Shown here piece by piece: positions 34,252 through 44,765 of a DNA stretch of 64,000 nt. The DNA comes from Patiria miniata (lineage: Eukaryota; Echinodermata; Asteroidea; Valvatida; Asterinidae): contig NW_024037057.1 of assembly GCF_015706575.1 (NCBI RefSeq), positions 6,877,203 through 6,941,202 on the forward strand, read 5' to 3'. A program made the translations under genes and the position numbers. The notes below the pieces were generated by a model, which was not told where the DNA came from, searched no databases, and saw only the letters and a list, made by a program, of their open reading frames with translations. How positions within the stretch are numbered: the stretch's first letter is position 1; each line of letters opens with the position of its first letter.

Positions 34252-35139
34252 CATTATATTATAGTATATATAGGGCCCTCCAGCATAATTCTATATACAG
34301 GTATACTAGAGAGCGTGTGGTGTGGAAATACAAATCGCAACCGACTCAGCGAGTCGGTTACCTGGGCCAGGCTCCAGTAAGCGCGAGAATTCACGTGAGA
34401 GGTAAATCGAACGCCACGACAGTGCTTGCACGAGTAAGCACGGGGGAAGTAATCGAGCGTCAGGTCAGGGAAAACGCAGGCACGTACATGTTGTATACTC
34501 CCTTTATTGACCGTCATTGTGTTTCGTCCTAGCCTTTTGTGAACGTGATAAGCTTTCCTGGCAAATCACTGCACTGGCATTTCTTGGCATTTAGTCACAA
34601 CAGCCAGTTGCTATATGTACACGTATGGTGCAATGCGCCCTGTGTTCAGAATAAACTCGGGACCTCCATGCACATGCTATCGATGTTCACGTATAAAGCC
34701 TATACTCTTGGTTTGGCCGCTCTGTCGGATGTGACCAGAGTTTCAATCTTCCCGGGTGATTCCCTCCACTGATGGCCTTTTGATTGTAGTGTTGGTAAGT
34801 GTAAGGTAGCTGAAATAATGTATTACTTATTGGTTTAACGTTGACCATTAACACGGTATTACTGTGGCAACTGTTACAACTTAGTACAACTACATGTACA
34901 CACAACACATTCATAGATTTCGGCAGTAAATGCTTGGCTGCTGGCGTACAGCAACCTGGTTCTATATGAACAACTTTGCCCTGAATTTGTGCAATGAAAC
35001 ACGGACCCTCTGTGAAGCCTTCCAGCGTGGGGCCCCTGACCTTACACAATTGGGTAACAAGTCAAATGAACTGAACCATTTTTATACAATGGATGGATTC
35101 TGGCTACTCTCTATACACTGTATCATGGGCGGAGATCCG
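34252..35139. other. Non-coding spacer
   Basis: Nothing recognised except the repeat at 34961-35126 shared with 26519-26690. The short frames do not look like proteins. Confidence 0.5.
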
Positions 35140-35322
35140 GGGGGGGATGGGGGGATATATCCCCCAACCTTTTGACCGGGGGGGGGGGGGATGACCAATG
35201 TAATCACCCCCCCCCCCCCACTTTTTTAAGGCAGGCGTACTAATTTGGGCAGGGTCCGTAACTTGCCAATACCCCTTGACAGGCCAGCACCACGCAGCCC
35301 AGCAAGTGCAAGTGTCGTTCGC

Positions 35323-35440
35323 TTACCGTAATTTTCGGAATATAAGCCGCCCTGTATATAAGCCGCAGCGCTCCAAAAACTTCAGAATAAAATTCAGGCC
35401 ACAGCGTATAAGCCGCACCATCGTATAAGCCGCACCATTT
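35323..35440. repeat. TATAAGCCGC short repeat
   Basis: TACCGTAATTTTCGGAATAT leads into four spaced copies of TATAAGCCGC. This resembles a class of short dispersed repeats with TATAAGGCGC-like words known from aquatic animals. Placement is by resemblance only. Confidence 0.45.
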
Positions 35441-35505
35441 TATGTACATGTATTCATTAGCAGAGGATTATAAACAGGACCGCCGCAACAACTCTCTCAT
35501 GCATG

Positions 35506-36237
35506 CAGTGGCGTAGCCACCGGGGGAGTGGGGGGGGGGGGGGTTGACCGCCCCCCCCCCCCCAATGAAACCTTGTCACCCCCACCCCCCCCCCCCCCCC
35601 CCCAACTGAGATTTTGAGTTTCTAAAAAAATTATCATTGATCTACATGACGCCATGGGCGTCAATCCTGGGGGACAGGGGGACTGGTCCCCCCTCCCCCC
35701 TTTTAAAGGGTGGGGGACACAATATCAAATGTCCCCCCCCCCAGACTTTTGAACTCGTGTCTCATTAACAGGGCCCTGTTATGTACTACAATGTAGGTAA
35801 GAAATTGCCTCAGATCACACCACAGAGCATCGAGAATCCAATTTTTTTCGAGGCCCTTAAGCGGGCCCCGAACCCCACGCCTATAGCTCAGAATACCGAT
35901 AGCTGATTCAATGACTCCAACCTCGAAAACGATGTTCAAATAATTTTCTTTTGCTGGAAATATTAGTTAAAGCATGGAGGAAAGTGGTAAGAAATTGCTT
36001 CAGATCACACCAAATGAACATCTAGAATCCATTTTTTTTCGGGGCCCTTAAGCGGGCCCCGAACCCCCACGCCGTAAGGGCTTCCCGCTTCGCGCTCGCA
36101 TCAGTTCTGATCAAGGTATGTCCCCCCCCCCACTTTTGACAAGCGATTGACACCCCTACATGACGCCCCCCCCCAATGAAATGTTCCAGCCCCCCCCCCC
36201 CAGCGCCCCCACTGAAAAATTCCTGGCTACGCCACTG
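35506..36237. mobile_element. CAGTGGCGTAGCCA-end composite element
   Basis: Left end CAGTGGCGTAGCCACCGGGG and right end CTGGCTACGCCACTG are inverted. The interior holds long C and G runs and two copies of the CTCAGATCACACCA ... GCGGGCCCCGAACCC block also found at 4476. The ends match the 72-base element at 43090, but no target duplication is visible, so this may be several elements merged. Confidence 0.55.
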
Positions 36238-36770
36238 TCGTCAGGTATACATCATTGTCCACCATATGTTTTCATAGTTTTTGTAGAGTGTAGACCAAAT
36301 CACATTCTAATCATACCTTACCAAAATGCATCTAGGCATTATTTTGCATTAATTATTTTGTAAATAATTATACTTAAAATAATACATAGGCATTATTTGT
36401 GTTGCTAGGTGACCAGAGCTCCATTGTGCAAAGAAAGCTTAGGCCTACACTTCCAAATACATTGAATGAGAAATTTTAGTTTTGAAGATCTTTTGTATTT
36501 TTTAATGCTTGAAGGTGTTAATTATTGTCATTTATTGCAATTCAAGCTCAAGAAAAGGTTGAATTTTGACACCATTTTGCACCTAAAATTGTGTAAACCC
36601 CAGGGGCTCCGGGGGGGGGGGTTACCTCAACCCCTAGCAAGGGCTTTGCGCCTGCACCCCACCAGGGGGCCCTTAAGCGGTTTCTTGGACCCCGTGCCGT
36701 GTCGCGTTCCACACAAGGATGGCCTTTCAAAAATCATCCCCCCACCTGTAACAAGAAATCTCCGCCACTG
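36238..36770. other. Non-coding spacer
   Basis: Contains another G-run and a GGGGGCCCTTAAGCGG fragment of the poly-C repeat family. No gene is seen. At 36771 sequence switches abruptly to the conserved intron flank of the finger units. Confidence 0.5.
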
Positions 36771-37038
36771 CCTGGGGGGCAACGTTTATGATAATTTCGT
36801 CGTATGATAGAAGCACAAACGTATTATGCCATTTTCAGGGTAAATTGTCACATTTTGTGCTCTGATTTGTTTTTACACAGCTAACTCGAAAAGTCTGAAT
36901 CAATTAAGGCATCGGACTTGCAAGTGACAGCCTCAACGGGCTGCAAAACACCAGCATTTGTCCAAAGAGCGTCCCAGTTCTATCAATGAGAAATGTTCAC
37001 TCAAGTGACACCAGCTGACCCTCACCGATGACCAACCG

Positions 37039-37815
37039 TTGACTTGCTACCAATGTGGACAGACTTTCGGAGATCGGTTCAGCAACAAGCGACACAAGAC
37101 CCACATGGGTGAAAAACCGCACGCCTGCGATATCTGTGGGATATCATTTGCACGAAATAGAAACCTCAAGCAACACAAGTTGACCCACACGAATGAGAGA
37201 CCGTACAGATGCGACATCTGCGGACAATCGTTCACGCAGAATGGAAGCCTCAAGCGACACATGATGACCCACACCAACGAGAAACCGCACGCATGCGACA
37301 TCTGCGGGAAATCGTTTGTGCTGAATGATTACCTGAAGCAACACAAGATGACACATATCAATGAAAAACCGTACGCATGCAACATCTGCGGGAAATCGTT
37401 CACGTGGAATGGAAACCTCAAACAACACAAAATGACCCATACCAATGAGAAACCATACGCATGTGACATTTGCGGGAAATCGTTTGTGCGGAATGATATC
37501 CTCCAGCGACACAAGACGACCCACACCAATGAGAAACAGTACGCATGTGACATTTGCGGGAAATCGTTCTTGCAGAATGGAAGCCTCAAGCTTCACAAGA
37601 TGACCCACACCAGTGACAAACCGTACGCATGCGATATCTGCGGGAAATCGTTTGTGCACAGTGGAAACCTCCAGCGACACAAGATGACCCATACAAATGA
37701 GAAACCGTACACCTGTGATATTTGCGGAAAATCGTTCACGCAAAATGTAAGTCTCAAGCGACACAAGATGACTCACATGGATGAATCACATTTGACATAT
37801 GTGGACAATCTTTAA
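37039..37815 (+). CDS. ZNF-G: 9-finger C2H2 protein
   Basis: Nine fingers, the same series as ZNF-F. The first has CYQC in place of CDQC and the short His spacing (RHKTH). The first in-frame ATG is 37105 (MGEKPHACDIC). The acceptor is at about 36881-36882. The following TAA and the TGA at 37006-37008 are shared with E and F. Compared with F, finger 8 is the normal YACDICGKSFVH. The stop is at 37813-37815, by the same shift as F. As with E and F, a protein would need internal initiation, so function is doubtful. Confidence 0.7.
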   Translation: MTCYQCGQTFGDRFSNKRHKTHMGEKPHACDICGISFARNRNLKQHKLTHTNERPYRCDICGQSFTQNGSLKRHMMTHTNEKPHACDICGKSFVLNDYLKQHKMTHINEKPYACNICGKSFTWNGNLKQHKMTHTNEKPYACDICGKSFVRNDILQRHKTTHTNEKQYACDICGKSFLQNGSLKLHKMTHTSDKPYACDICGKSFVHSGNLQRHKMTHTNEKPYTCDICGKSFTQNVSLKRHKMTHMDESHLTYVDNL

Positions 37816-38188
37816 AATGTATGCACAACCTTAAGCGACACCAGATAACCCACACCGGAAACCGTAGGCGTGCGATACTTGTGGAAAATTGTTTGAACGT
37901 GACCACTACCTTAAAAGGCACCAAAAGATTCACTCCGAGAACAAGAAGACAGTATTTGCATGCCACATCTGTGACAAAGGGTTTAAGGAGAAAAGCAAGC
38001 TCTTGCAGCATGAGGGGATCCACACCAATGAGAAACCGACCGCATGTGACCTTTTATGGCAGATCTTTTGCGTGGAGCCCAAGCCTGAATTAAGGGGCAT
38101 TGTAGGATTCATGCCGAACAAAAAACCTACAGGTGCATTTTGTGAGATAAGTCTGTCAGACTTGCGCGAAGCCTCAACAACCACCTGA
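37816..38188 (+). pseudogene. Decayed C-terminal fingers of ZNF-G
   Basis: The same remnants as in E and F. In addition, four bases (TTAA) are inserted after AAGCCTGAA near 38090, which restores a longer frame (IVGFMPNKKPTGAFCEI) with no finger. Confidence 0.65.
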
Positions 38189-38488
38189 ACATGCACACCA
38201 TTGAGGAAGCATTTGCTGAACAGGTATCAATCGCAGGGCAATTATGAATGGACCGTAGGAGTCGCTCGTAGTGGTTGATTATAAAACGACTCGATGTCAT
38301 TGTGTGCTAAAAGTAGTGGTGAAAGCCTACTGAGCAGCGTCGAGTGCCTTTAGTCTAGCTGACGACACGAAACGTTTCGTGCGGGCACAACGAAGACATT
38401 TGAATCGAAGGGCTCATTGTAATGTACTTTTAATGCTCATCGAAAATGCAACGGTGTGCCCCGTTTAACCTTATTTTCAATTTGTTTT

Positions 38489-39001
38489 AGGGAAAATACA
38501 ACATTTGCAAACAACGAAAAAAGGAAATGATCAAATTATCACGAAATACCTTACTGAATTGTTAGGGACCGACAGTCTAAAGCATCCTGCAAAATCGTGG
38601 CTCCTGGTGTGCTGACATTTTCAAGAAAACCTGTATTTTTCCAACGCTGGTCGGCCGACCAGCGTTGGAGAAAACTGGCCTTTTTCCAAAAAAGTTCATA
38701 TTTAGTTATTTGGACTTTTCTTTGCAATTGATTACACACCTCTGAAGGGGTACAAGCCTGTTAGACTGATTCTCTGACCTTACAATTCCCTAAAGTGTAT
38801 TAATTGCTCCGTTTCATCTTAAGTGGGGTCAGGGAACCAGACTACAAGAACATGATAGGTTTTCTTGGTTTTTCCAGCATCTACAAGCCCAAAACGTGAA
38901 ACAAGTCAGTTTACCAATATTTTCTATAACATATTAATCCTCCAAATCCATTTACATGTATTTCTGAAAATTGAAGCAAAAGCAAATGTTGTACATTCCC
39001 T
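38489..39001 (+). mobile_element. TTAA-site MITE, copy d
   Basis: Same position and same mutated left target (TTTT) as copy c in unit E; the right TTAA is at 39002-39005. A TCGGCCGA-cored palindrome lies at about 38641-38668. Shared by descent with unit E. Confidence 0.85.
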
Positions 39002-39365
39002 TTAAGGGTGACTTCCTTTGTTTTTATGTTATTCCGAATTTCCATGTTCATTAGCAAGACTGTGATGCCATTCCTTTGGGAACGTTTTATGTATTGCGCC
39101 CGCTGACAGGCGACACCTTCATCTTATTTGTTGGTTAGATTTTAATAAAATTAATGTACTATGTAAAATTAATGTACTATGTCAACACACAATTTTATAG
39201 CGTTTGTGCCCAGAAATTATCGTTTTTACTATTACCTTTTTTCATGTTGCGGCCATCGTGATTTTTTTTGTCATTCAAATCAACGTAACCAAAGCGAGGC
39301 TGGAAGGAAAATGTCTGGTTTCTTTTTGCAAAAAAAACCCCATTATCATTCAGACCTGTTATTGG

Positions 39366-40465
39366 ATACATTTCAGAATTTCTATGAGAATTTTTTTTTG
39401 ACAGTTCTACCACCCCCCCCCCCCCCGGAGCCGCGTGACGCTTTCATAATAAACGAAGGCAATATTGTCAAAAATGTTGCAAGTGACGCAAAATGCTTTA
39501 TTAATTTCCGTTGGTATAGCATTTAGTTAAAAAAGCCGGCGTTTTATCCAGAATGACCTTCAACCTGGATTCTTCATTTAGCGTACGTATACGAACGTCT
39601 GACGTCAGTTTGATAAAAAAAAAAAAAATAGGAAAGAATGTAGTATCCAGACACCACTTCATCGGTTGTGCACAAGTCTATGGAGAGTTAAGAACATGTT
39701 TCAAGTATTTTTTTAACAAAATTGGACAGCTTCTTATCAGGCTAAAACAGTAAAAGTAATGATAACAAGTGAACTAAATACACATGTACAAATGTTTACA
39801 ATTTTAAACAAGTGCAACCTACTTATACAGATTAAAAGTTGATGTAAAATGTCTCTAAAATAATCTGTATACATTGTACTTCAAATACCATGAAGAATGT
39901 ACATGACAAATAAATATTACAAGGGAAATGTTGTAAATTTAAAAATACAAATAGTTGTTTTAAAAGTCTTATAATCACTTGAATGAATGAAAACTTTTTT
40001 CTGTTCTGTGATGATTAAAATTATAATCATGGACCTTTAAAACTATGATTCATACTATGATCGCCTGATTAGAAGTCGGGACTATACTTACAACCAGTAA
40101 ATACCATTATTCCTGTTATACTTGTATCCCTGAATATGCATCATAACGCAGAGAGAGAGCGCCCTCTTCTTATATTGTCCGATCTCCTTTGGGAAAATAT
40201 TTCGCGGTCCGGACGCTTCAAGACAAAATGGCGCACTTTCAGGCTCTACATGTATTGCCGGTGTCATATGAAAATCCGACTCCTATGAAAATCGGACCCT
40301 TTTCCCTATAATATTGGTTAATCCATCGCACATGACAGGTCACTATCCTGTATGTGATCCTAAAAATAGCATATTCTCGTTCTTACGCATGCGCAACACT
40401 ACCAATGAGTGCACTTTTCACGGAGTCGGATATTCACGCTACACCGACATGGTTGGTGTCAGGAG
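39366..40465. other. Non-coding, with a fragment of the 9502 foldback family
   Basis: AT-rich. A C-run lies at 39413-39425. 40132-40205 (AATATGCATCATAACGCAGA ... GGGAAAATATTTCGC) matches one arm of 9502-9800. CCGACTCCTATGAAAATCGG near 40275 is a small inverted repeat. No gene is seen. Confidence 0.5.
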
Positions 40466-41069
40466 CTACATCTCCGCGTGAATCCGCCGCTCGTGTTGGG
40501 TAAGGGTGAACAGCCGTCCGAAACATCTGCCGCAAATGTCGCAACGGTACGGCCTTTCTTTCGTGTGGGTTCGTAGATGTTTGTCAAGATCGCTCTTGAC
40601 CGCAACCGACTTGCCACACACGTCACAGGTGTACGGTTTCTCGTTGGTGTGTGTTCTCAGATGCACCTGGAGGTTGGCCTTGAACGTGAAAGATTGTCCG
40701 CAGTAGTCGCACCGGAATTGCTTATCGTCAGTGTGGGTCAGTAGGTGTTGACGAAGATTCGTGTTCTGGTTGAACGACTTTCCGCAGATGTCGCAGACGT
40801 ACGGCTTGTAGTTGGTGTGGATCCGCTTGTGGCGCCGGACGTGGCCCTTCTCCATGAAGGCTTTCCCGCAGACGTCGCAGGCGAACGGCCTCTCCTTGGT
40901 GTGAGTGCGCAGATGGATTACTAGGCTGGCTCTATTCTTCACAGACTTGCCGCAAATCTCACAGGAGTGCCGTCTCTGTGAGGGTGCTAATTTGCGGGTG
41001 CGGCCTACCGTCCTGTGGCTTTGAGAGTCCGCCATCTTGTCTGGTGTCCCGACTCTTGGAGTCGTTTTT
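40466..41069 (-). CDS. ZNF-H: 6-finger C2H2 protein, terminal exon
   Basis: Minus-strand terminal exon. The acceptor (TTGTTTACTGACAG) corresponds to 41070-41071 and the frame is open from it. An ATG at 41035-41033 starts MADSQSHRTVGRTRKLAPSQ, and this start resembles ZNF-I (MADSVQSNTVV). A basic stretch (GRTRKLAPSQRR) may serve as a nuclear signal. Six C2H2 fingers follow: HSCEICGKSV, FACDVCGKAF, YVCDICGKSF, FRCDYCGQSF, YTCDVCGKSV, YRCDICGRCF. Linkers are of TKERP, TNYKP and TNEKP types, and the last finger has HX4H spacing. All ligands are present and no stops occur, so it looks functional. It belongs to a different branch from A-G by start and linker style. Confidence 0.88.
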
Positions 41070-41071
41070 CT

Positions 41072-41474
41072 GTCAGTAAACAAGACAAAGCAAGCATGGT
41101 GAAGCTAGAATAAAAGTCCACAAAATTCATGTACGTCATTCGATAATTATCATTCACTTCAAGTCTTTTCGTGCCTGGGGGATGTCGCCTATTGGGATTG
41201 TTATGAGGCATTTTGCCTCGGGATACGTTGACTACTCAACACAAAGTAACACTGGAAACTAATCTCATTTGAAATATAATTTAATATTAACAAAACTCAC
41301 AACGAAATGACATGGTGATATGTGTCCCAGGTCATGACGGCCTCTGAATTTAAACGGCCGCGCCCCAGCCTTTACATAGTCAATTGAACTCCAATTAATG
41401 CAAAGTATTAGTCCGCAAGTGTAACAAAATTGTGGCCACTTGTAAACTCTGACCAGATCTGAAATCTTTCAAGC
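41072..41474. other. Upstream (intron) side of ZNF-H
   Basis: Non-coding. It should hold intron of ZNF-H, but no upstream exon is recognised. Confidence 0.4.
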
Positions 41475-42199
41475 CCCTGTCACACAGTGCCGTTCTCTAG
41501 CCCCGTGCGTGATGCGATGGTCACGACCAAAATAAATTTATTGAAGCGTGGCTGAGACGCGGGAAATTAAAACAGATAGCTCCAACCTTAGATCTCAGAC
41601 CATAAATCCGTACGTGTCCCGTCCTTGTACGGTCCTCGTCTCGTCCAAGCCGTTCTCAGGCAGTTCTATTCGAGACAAAAGTGGTTCACGAACCGTCCGC
41701 ACCCGTCTTCGTCTTCGTCCCGTCCAATTAGCCGGTGGCGTCAAGTCTATCACGCTCTTATCCCGTGCTCGCAACGGGCGGAGTTCTGGGTAGGCCCTTT
41801 GTAAGCACGGCTTAGACTAAGAAGACTCGTGATTAAAAGACAGTCCTAATGCAGCTCCGCGCATGCAGTACTCACAACGTTGCTCTGGACTGCTTTCGTG
41901 GCTGTCCCACGTCCAGGCCGTTCGATCCACGCCCGACCGAATTGCAGCGTCCTTACCCCGTTGTGAATTGGACGGGAGAGTGTCCCCTTTTTGTTTTGAA
42001 CATGTTGAAAACAGTTGGGCACTTAACCATTCTGGCAGGACCTTCCAGTGTCTATCACGACCTATTATGCAGTCCCCACAAGTCCCCAGCACGAGCTCCC
42101 CGTTCAGAGCAGTTGCCGTCCAGTCCTCGTCCAGTTTTGCCAATCTCTATGGTCGTGACACCATCGGCATGCCAGACGGCACCGTGTGACAAAGGCGTA
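41475..42199. mobile_element. Candidate TIR element, CCCCTGTCACACAGTGCCGT ends
   Basis: The left end CCCCTGTCACACAGTGCCGT with a nearby GATGGTCACGACCA is inverted at the right as TGGTCGTGACACCATC ... GACGGCACCGTGTGAC. The interior is rich in CGTCC words (for example GTCTTCGTCTTCGTCCCGTC). Frames inside are low complexity. No target duplication was found; the superfamily is unknown. Confidence 0.6.
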
Positions 42200-43089
42200 A
42201 GTGTGGCCGAATACCTGAGTGTAGGCTTACATCAGATAGCCTTACATAAGATGGACCACATGTGAAAGAAGGAATATAATGGAATAAATACCACTATAAA
42301 TTCGTCTAGCACAAAGTGGAATCTTCAAGTCAACACGTCAATCTGAAGATGGCGTCATCAGGGGGAGGGGGCGCTTCATGTCAATCTGCTCAGTCAACTG
42401 GCGCCTTATTACATCCCTGCTGAGGAGATCATGCAGTGTTCCACCGAACCACAACTTTCCGAGTTTCTTGTGGGTGGCAAATGTGATTGCGTCAAAGCAG
42501 GGCGCATTACACTATACATGTATACGTGTGGTTACTGTCTGATGCTCCCGGTTGAGTGTTCAAGAATTGACTCTGCCGTAAGTTGCCAGGAAAGCTAACG
42601 GTACACAAAGGCTTAGGTTGCAACACAATGACGATCAATAAAGGGAAAAGTATGTGTTTGCACTGACTTAAGGGGATTAACCTCACACTGCTAAATGCAA
42701 CAGTAAGCAAAAAAGGTTAAAAGTTGTTGCATACTGTTGCATGTAGCAGGCAACTCAAGTCCCCGTGCTCGTTGCATCTTGTTGCATTTAGCAGGGTTAC
42801 TGCTCATAGTGAAAAGGCAATACTGTACAACAGAATCCAGTGTAGTGTTGCTTTTGGTTGCATTTTAGCAGGGTTCTATTTCAACCAAGTTGCATTTGGC
42901 AGGGGGCCTTGAGAAAACCTGTTGGGGATTAGGGTTAGTAAAGGTAGCTAGTGTGAATGGTATGGGAATGGCGTTTCACGAGATCGCGAGAGGGCTGGTT
43001 CGCCTCCAGTTGCGGATCATCGCACGTCTTTTAAGCTCTGGCAGGAGCTTCTACATGTCATCAGTCGGTTGGTCGGTCTGTCTATCGAC
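42200..43089. other. Non-coding, with spaced GTTGCATTTAGCAGGG repeats
   Basis: Between 42686 and 42904, GTTGCAT(G/T)TAGCAGG occurs four times with irregular spacing, plus one inverted relative (CTGCTAAATGCAAC). It is probably a degenerate minisatellite or element remnant. No gene is seen. Confidence 0.45.
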
Positions 43090-43161
43090 CAGTGGCGTAG
43101 CCACGGGGGGGGGGGGGGGCATCCCCCCCCCCCCCCCCCCCCCCCCGTGGCTACGCCACTG
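43090..43161. mobile_element. 72-bp hAT-like MITE with perfect 8-bp TSD
   Basis: CAGTGGCGTAGCCACGGGGG and its inverse enclose only a short GCAT spacer between G and C runs. The flanks are a perfect 8-bp duplication CTATCGAC (43082-43089 and 43162-43169). An 8-bp duplication and CAGTG ends fit hAT. It is little more than two terminal repeats. Confidence 0.9.
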
Positions 43162-43169
43162 CTATCGAC

Positions 43170-44506
43170 AGACTGCAGCTGTTTCGGAACACGTACTCCG
43201 AAACAAATACCAGATTGTTCATTCCCAACTTGGGCCACAGAATCACACACCTAGAAAAAAAATCACACCCTAGAAAAATCCAGATCTGCCTCTTTCCACA
43301 CGCCTGTGATGATAAGGCCCCGCTCGCCACCAGCTCCCCCCCCCCGCCTCCTCCCCCAGAAAGTTACCAGCAGGAGAAAAGTCGTATTATTAAACAAATT
43401 ATCATGATCAGCGGGTTTAAAATAAACTGCCTTTTTTACACTTATTGTGTTTAGTTCTCCCGAAAACCATATTTTTTTCGCGATTGTTTTTTTTTTTTAC
43501 GCACAATGGAAATCGAATAGCACCAGCTAGCTTCTGATAATGACCATGATTTCCAATTTGAACAGCGCCTCCATGGGAAGATGGTGTCCAGTCCTCCGTA
43601 ATGTCGAACGCTTTTAATCATGGCCGGGTGCCATGTAAAGCGTTTTTTTTTTTAAATGCCATCCTAAAATTGAAGGGGATGATACAGGCATTCTATTCAT
43701 GTTATGAGCAATAGGTTCTGCTTTGAAAACGATTTCATTGGCATGACGCACAGGCGCGCGGTTGCTATAATTCGTCGGATCAGTGCGCGACATCGCGTAA
43801 AGCTGCAATTCAAAACAGTTCAAAACATGATTTAGCAACTTTTGATTTGAAATTAAGATCCTAGAATGCTGTTTGTCTCGGAATATACAGCTGAAGCTGA
43901 GCTGAAACTTCATCAGGTTAGTTGTTCAGTATCCTTCATCAGATTTTGAACACTTTTGTTGCTTCAAACGAACAAAATGCACAAATTACAATGATGGACT
44001 ATGTCTTTAATTTATTTATTCCTTTATCTATGCCTTTATTCATCTCTTTGTTTCTTTAGTTGGTCATCTGCTCCTTCATCTTTGAATATCCCGTTCGCAT
44101 TTTACACAATAACATTGTCAGTAGCTCACACGCGTTTACCTACCTACCGCTAGGGGCGCCCTTCCCGTCGCCTGAGCAAATGACGCCATCATTTTTTTAT
44201 ACATAGGTCACTTTGCAAAAATATATCCAACCTTCCAACCTTCCCTGAAGCATGCGGTGTTTTTATCTGCAGGGCATATCGTCAATGGATCATGATTATT
44301 CAGCTAGTTCGATGTGCTGTCACACCGTCTCACCATTGCTATCACTCAGTCATGCACGTACATAAAAGCATTTCAAAGAACGGCCTTGGCTTTTGTCGAG
44401 CTGCCACAGTGGCCCTTTCTTTCTGGCCCTTTTGTGGCCCACCCGCGGCAGGACGGACTACCCAGCTTTCCTAACGCTCGATACCGATTCCGAACATTCC
44501 GAACAT
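43170..44506. other. Non-coding spacer
   Basis: No gene is seen. Around 43480-43520 AATGGAAATCGAATAGCACC may be a worn tRNA-like SINE head. C-runs lie near 43340. Confidence 0.45.
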
Positions 44507-44608
44507 CATTCCTAACCGATTCCTAACCAATTCCTAACGCTTTCCTAACGGTGCGTTAGGAATTGGTTAGGAATTGGTTAGGAATTGGTTAGGAATTGGT
44601 TAGGAATT
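44507..44608. repeat. 11-bp minisatellite in foldback arrangement
   Basis: Units ATTCCTAACCA/G run on the left half. After TTTCCTAACGGTGCGTTAGG the inverse unit GGAATTGGTTA repeats four to five times on the right, giving a hairpin-forming array. Flanking TTTCCTAACG and CGTTAGGAAAG extend the inversion. Confidence 0.8.
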
Positions 44609-44691
44609 ACAAGTGGGCGTTAGGAAAGTGATATCGGATTTCGGCAAACGTGACCTTTAACCCGAGTAAAAGATGGCGGCCTCCATGAGTC

Positions 44692-44765
44692 CGCCATTGC
44701 TCCAGTGGATAGTGCAATGAACTACGGATCGCAAGATCTGTGGTTTGAACCCATGTCCAATAATT
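44692..44765 (+). mobile_element. tRNA-like SINE head
   Basis: CATTGCTCCAGTGGATAGTG resembles an A box and GTGGTTTGAACCC a B box at normal spacing, with a stem ACGGA/TCTGT between. No paired acceptor stem and no CCA-compatible end. TGGTTTGAACCCATGTCCA is repeated at 44841-44860, fused to a Harbinger-type fragment, so the region is mosaic. Confidence 0.5.

Larger units (their letters stand above)
26843..35126 (+). repeat. Duplicated unit F (ZNF-F with flanks, expanded by insertions)
   Basis: Follows unit E directly, head to tail. It lacks the Harbinger-type and TTAA-site inserts of unit E and twelve fingers. It carries its own inserts at 31403-31972, and the E-like sequence resumes at 34961 after about 3 kb of unrelated sequence. 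Confidence 0.7.
36771..39365 (+). repeat. Duplicated unit G (partial)
   Basis: Starts at GGGGGGCAACGTTTATGATA within the intron flank and matches units E and F through the finger exon. It then matches unit E, including the TTAA-site element, and ends near TTATTGGATACA. Only about 110 bases of intron flank are retained. Confidence 0.85.
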
